Origin: Campylobacterota bacterium
GTDB taxonomy: Bacteria > Campylobacterota > Campylobacteria > Campylobacterales > Sulfurovaceae
Length of the DNA: 9,146 nt
Reading direction: 5' to 3'
Assembly (NCBI GenBank): GCA_011330645.1
Contig: DRQB01000038.1
Location: 1-9,146, forward strand
The number at the start of each line of letters is the position of its first letter. Position 1 is the first letter of the stretch. The notes under the pieces were generated by a model, which had not been told where the DNA came from, did not search any database, and was given only the letters and a program-made list of their open reading frames with translations. Position numbers and translations under genes: made by a program. Positions 6,397 through 9,146 of the stretch are shown piece after piece.

Positions 6397-6969
6397 ATGA
6401 CACTTTTTGTAGGTCTCGGGAATCCAGGACCACAGTACGAAAATACACGTCATAATATCGGCTTTAAGGTCATCGACAAACTGGTTGATGACTTTGGGGC
6501 GAGAGATATCTCCAAAAACTCTTTTTATGGGCAACTTTATCGCTCATCTAATACACTTTTTTTAAAACCTACTACCTATATGAATCTATCAGGAAAGTCT
6601 GTACTTCCAGTGAAACAATTCTTTAAAGTAGACCTTGAAGATATGATTGTGATTCATGATGATATTGACCTTCCTTTTGGTGCAGTACGTTTTAAAAGAG
6701 GTGGTGGACATGGTGGACATAATGGTTTAAAATCCCTTGATGCATGTCTTACAAAAGAATATATACGTGTGAGAGTGGGGGTAGGGAAACCTGAACATAA
6801 ATCACAAGTGGCAGATTATGTTTTACATAGTTTTAATGATATTGAATCTGCTAAACTAGATAAGCTGATAGCACATGTTGTAACAGCATGTGAACTCCTC
6901 ACCAAAGAAACATTGAATGTTGTTAAATCAAAATATAGTTTAAAATCTATCGAAAGTTTGGATACATGA
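6397..6969 (+). CDS. pth: Peptidyl-tRNA hydrolase
   Basis: Essential cytoplasmic esterase that frees tRNA from peptidyl-tRNAs dropped by stalled ribosomes. It is 190 aa, normal for bacterial Pth (E. coli 194). Signatures: VGLGNPGPQYENTRHNIGF (5-23), LKPTTYMNLSGKSV (56-69), IVIHDDIDLPFG (84-95) and RGGGHGGHNGLKS (101-113). The catalytic and binding residues of E. coli (N10, H20, N68, D93, N114 in the classical numbering) correspond to N9, H19, N63, D88 and N109, so it should be active. The ATG at 6397 fits the family start (MTLFVGLGNP), yet the 6-bp gap from rplY and the end of rplY hold no AGGA-like ribosome binding site. Translation probably relies on coupling to rplY. Its stop overlaps the start of the permease gene by the ATGA arrangement. 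Confidence 0.97.
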   Translation: MTLFVGLGNPGPQYENTRHNIGFKVIDKLVDDFGARDISKNSFYGQLYRSSNTLFLKPTTYMNLSGKSVLPVKQFFKVDLEDMIVIHDDIDLPFGAVRFKRGGGHGGHNGLKSLDACLTKEYIRVRVGVGKPEHKSQVADYVLHSFNDIESAKLDKLIAHVVTACELLTKETLNVVKSKYSLKSIESLDT

Positions 6970-8045
6970 ATTTCTTTAGCCCTTCGTTACACTTTAGATA
7001 TTTGGCGAAACATTACATCAAAAACCTGGTATCGATTTTATTTGGGCTCTCATTTGCTTTCGCAGCGATAGACTACTTCCAATATTCTCAAGGACTACAC
7101 TCTTTCTCCCATAAAATACTCTATATCTTTTATATGTGGCAGGAGGCATTGGGGTTACTGTATCCTTTGGCTATTGTATTTGCGCTCATTATGACAAAAC
7201 TTTCATTTGTAAAAAACAATACTATGGGTGCTTTTCATGCTTTTGGATATGATAAAAAAAGACTATTCCTCCCTCTTTTGATAGTCTCTTTGTGTGTCTA
7301 TGGCATTTTTATGTTGTTGCACACAACGGAGTTTTCTTATGCCAAAGACAAGGCTAATTTGCTTTTGAAAAATGAATTAGGTGCCTATGACGTCAATGAT
7401 TTGTTTTTTAAGTACAATGATACATTTGTATATATTAAAAAATTAGATCCTGTAGAAAAGAAAATAAAAGATATTACTATTTTTAAAGTAGAAGGATATC
7501 AGGTACGTTATACCATTCACGCACCCAGTGCCAAATTTACGGGAAATGAGTGGAATGCAAAGAATGCTACCATAAAAACACATGTGTATAAACAAGGTGA
7601 ACTCGAAAGATATACTTCTGAATATAAAGAGAGTATTCAAACATTAGAGGGGTATAAGCCAAAAATTATTGAGTCCTTATATGAGGGGAAAACACTCAAT
7701 ATCATGGATGCATACAGTACATGGCAACTACTGAATAAACAGCATCTTAATTCTGACAAAATCCGAGCTTCCTTTTATGATAAAGTCATTGTACCTCTCT
7801 TCTCTATAGCCTTGATGCTCATACTCTTTTTTAAGCTACCTTTCCATGCAAGAATGATGAACACAGGTGGTGTGATTGCCCTTTCTTTAGGTGCAACATT
7901 TGTCATCTGGGGTATCTTATTTGGACTTAATCAAATAGGTTCAAACGGGGTACTTAGCCCTGAAATGACAGCCATTTTCCCGATACTTCTTTTATGGCTT
8001 TATGCTTTTTATGTTTATATGAATGATGAAAAACGTATCGGCTAA
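6966..8045 (+). CDS. LptF/LptG-family permease (YjgP/YjgQ), lipopolysaccharide export
   Basis: Inner-membrane protein (359 aa) of the family whose LptF and LptG members, with the ATPase LptB, extract lipopolysaccharide from the membrane and push it to the LptC-LptA bridge. The layout is typical: three predicted membrane segments at about 21-38, 60-80 and 99-118, a polar stretch of about 150 residues that would be the periplasmic beta-jellyroll, then three more segments at about 273-291, 301-322 and 334-352. The N-terminal LHFRYLAKHYIKN is the usual amphipathic start before the first segment. Length and the RYLAKHYIKN start resemble LptG more than LptF, but I cannot separate them safely. The ATG overlaps the pth stop by four bases, with only a weak GGA upstream, so coupling is likely. 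From memory, a related permease follows pth in H. pylori and C. jejuni. No second permease or lptB is visible here. Confidence 0.88.
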   Translation: MNFFSPSLHFRYLAKHYIKNLVSILFGLSFAFAAIDYFQYSQGLHSFSHKILYIFYMWQEALGLLYPLAIVFALIMTKLSFVKNNTMGAFHAFGYDKKRLFLPLLIVSLCVYGIFMLLHTTEFSYAKDKANLLLKNELGAYDVNDLFFKYNDTFVYIKKLDPVEKKIKDITIFKVEGYQVRYTIHAPSAKFTGNEWNAKNATIKTHVYKQGELERYTSEYKESIQTLEGYKPKIIESLYEGKTLNIMDAYSTWQLLNKQHLNSDKIRASFYDKVIVPLFSIALMLILFFKLPFHARMMNTGGVIALSLGATFVIWGILFGLNQIGSNGVLSPEMTAIFPILLLWLYAFYVYMNDEKRIG

Positions 8046-8078
8046 ATACCCCATATACACGCATCTAGCACCTTTTAA

Positions 8079-8107
8079 TCAACATTTAGATAAAATCACC
8101 CTAAAAT
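8079..8107 (+). promoter_or_regulatory. Possible promoter for lysA
   Basis: The 87-bp gap 8046-8132 contains two TAAAAT hexamers (8091-8096 and 8102-8107). The second has TCAACA at 8079-8084, 17 bp upstream, a 4-of-6 match to TTGACA. Transcription would begin near 8114, just ahead of the AGGA site at 8122-8125. No terminator hairpin was seen after the permease gene, so lysA might also be served by read-through. Confidence 0.4.
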
Positions 8108-8132
8108 AGAGACACATAATTAGGACAGATAA

Positions 8133-9146
8133 ATGAATATTGATATGAAAGCTTTGGCAGAAAAATATGGTACGCCATTGTACGTGTATGATTTTGATTA
8201 TATTGAAAACAGATATACCACACTTAAAGATGCCTTTGCAGGGAAAAAGTCAATCATCAACTATGCAGTAAAAGCAAATTCAAATCTTTCGGTTATTGCA
8301 CACTTGGCTAAACTAGGAGCTGGTGCAGACTGTGTGAGCATTGGTGAAGTAAACCGTGCGCTTACAGCAGGTGTAGATAAATATAAAATTATCTTCTCTG
8401 GAGTAGGAAAACGTGATGATGAGATACGTGAAGCCTTACAAAAAGATATTCTTATGCTTAACCTTGAGAGTGAAGCCGAGATGAAACGTGTAGAACTAGT
8501 GGCACGTGAACTTGGTAAAGAGGCTCGCATCTCTATCCGTGTCAATCCAAACATTGATCCACAGACACACCCATATATCTCTACAGGACTGCATGAAAAC
8601 AAGTTTGGTGTAGAGATAGATATGGCAAAACGTATGTATATCTATGCAAATAAATCAGAATTCCTCAACCCTGTAGGAATTCATTTTCATATAGGCTCTC
8701 AGCTCACAAAATTGTCACCTATTCAAGAGGCAGCAAGTATTGTAGCTGACTTGGTACGTTCACTTAAAGCGATTAAAATTGATATTAAATTTTTTGATGT
8801 AGGTGGAGGGATTGGTGTCGTGTATGATGATGAAGTGACTATTTCAGCAAGTGATTATACACAAGCCATTTTCCAGGCAACCAAAGGTTTGGATGTAACA
8901 CTGCTTTGTGAACCTGGTCGCTACATGGTAGCCAATGCCGGTGCATTTTTTACAAAAGTACTGTATGAAAAAAACAATGACGGAAAACGTTTTGTTATCG
9001 TTGATGGTGCGATGAATGACCTCATCCGTCCAAGTCTTTACAATGCTTATCACAAAATAGAAACAGTGGGAGTAGAAGGTGAAAAAACAGTTGCAGATGT
9101 GGTGGGACCTGTGTGTGAGAGTGGAGACTTCTTTGGTAAAGATGTT
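8133..9146 (+). CDS. lysA: Diaminopimelate decarboxylase LysA, N-terminal 338 residues (cut by window edge)
   Basis: PLP enzyme that decarboxylates meso-diaminopimelate to L-lysine, the last lysine step; fold-type III alanine-racemase-like barrel with a C-terminal beta domain. The reading frame is open from the ATG at 8133 to the window end with no stop, so about 60-70 residues are probably missing if the length matches the ~400-aa family norm. Motifs: YGTPLYVYD (12-20), PLP lysine segment YAVKANSN (44-51) with K48, HFHIGSQ (184-190), phosphate-binding GGGIG (224-228), CEPGRY (259-264), RPSLYNAYH (299-307) and GPVCESGD (325-332), whose Cys328 and Glu329 match the intersubunit active-site residues of the family. 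AGGA at 8122-8125 lies seven bases before the ATG. The next ATG, four codons in, is less well placed. Neighbouring order permease-lysA is as I recall in C. jejuni. Confidence 0.96.
   Translation, partial: MNIDMKALAEKYGTPLYVYDFDYIENRYTTLKDAFAGKKSIINYAVKANSNLSVIAHLAKLGAGADCVSIGEVNRALTAGVDKYKIIFSGVGKRDDEIREALQKDILMLNLESEAEMKRVELVARELGKEARISIRVNPNIDPQTHPYISTGLHENKFGVEIDMAKRMYIYANKSEFLNPVGIHFHIGSQLTKLSPIQEAASIVADLVRSLKAIKIDIKFFDVGGGIGVVYDDEVTISASDYTQAIFQATKGLDVTLLCEPGRYMVANAGAFFTKVLYEKNNDGKRFVIVDGAMNDLIRPSLYNAYHKIETVGVEGEKTVADVVGPVCESGDFFGKDV

Noticed and set aside
8261..8602. 113-codon minus-strand open frame
   Set aside because: Fully inside lysA, whose plus-strand product carries intact PLP motifs; the Ser/Arg/Thr-rich translation looks like an antisense artefact.
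1..9146. Mobile elements, CRISPR arrays, tRNA genes, attachment sites
   Set aside because: No spaced repeats, transposase or integrase motifs, or tRNA-like cloverleaf sequence were seen; coding sequence fills nearly all of the window with core genes.

Overview
This window reads as an ordinary, densely packed stretch of core chromosome from a bacterium of the phylum Campylobacterota (the former Epsilonproteobacteria), probably a Sulfurovum- or Sulfurimonas-like environmental lineage. The reasons are the AT-rich composition with AAGGA-type ribosome binding sites, the protein flavours, and the gene order. From memory, clpS-clpA-aat occurs in the same order in Campylobacter jejuni. The set tal / rplY / pth / LptF-G permease / lysA matches neighbourhoods in Helicobacter pylori (tal-rplY-pth-permease) and C. 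jejuni (rplY-pth-permease-lysA). The genus is inference; the phylum is fairly secure.

Layout. At the left edge, on the minus strand, is the first 83 codons of bioD (dethiobiotin synthetase), cut by the window. A 93-bp divergent intergenic region (252-344) with palindromic -10 sequences separates it from a rightward block of nine genes. The first part of this block (345-5766) is clpS, clpA, aat, tal and pilT. Gaps are 17, 0, 3 and 26 bp, with no terminator visible, so it looks like one transcript. A promoter and a small AT-rich hairpin precede rplY (5767-5853). Then rplY, pth and an LptF/LptG-family permease run together with a 6-bp gap and a 4-bp overlap. An 87-bp gap with promoter-like sequence (8046-8132) precedes lysA, which is cut by the right edge after 338 codons.

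How the genes work together. ClpS, ClpA and Aat form the bacterial Leu/N-degron pathway. Aat attaches Leu or Phe to proteins with basic N-termini, ClpS recognises bulky hydrophobic N-termini, and ClpA unfolds the substrate for ClpP, which is not encoded here. Tal is a pentose-phosphate enzyme and PilT a pilus-retraction-type ATPase; neither has an obvious functional tie to proteolysis. RplY and Pth are translation genes, the permease belongs to lipopolysaccharide export, and LysA makes lysine from diaminopimelate.

I found no mobile element, CRISPR array, tRNA/rRNA gene, frameshifted gene or unexplained large region. No gap between genes exceeds about 93 bp. I do not see a previously undescribed system. 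The points worth a second look are small: the symmetric divergent promoter, a clpS start that must be TTG, an orphan pilT with an acidic tail, the rplY leader hairpin, and a pth gene without a recognisable ribosome binding site.
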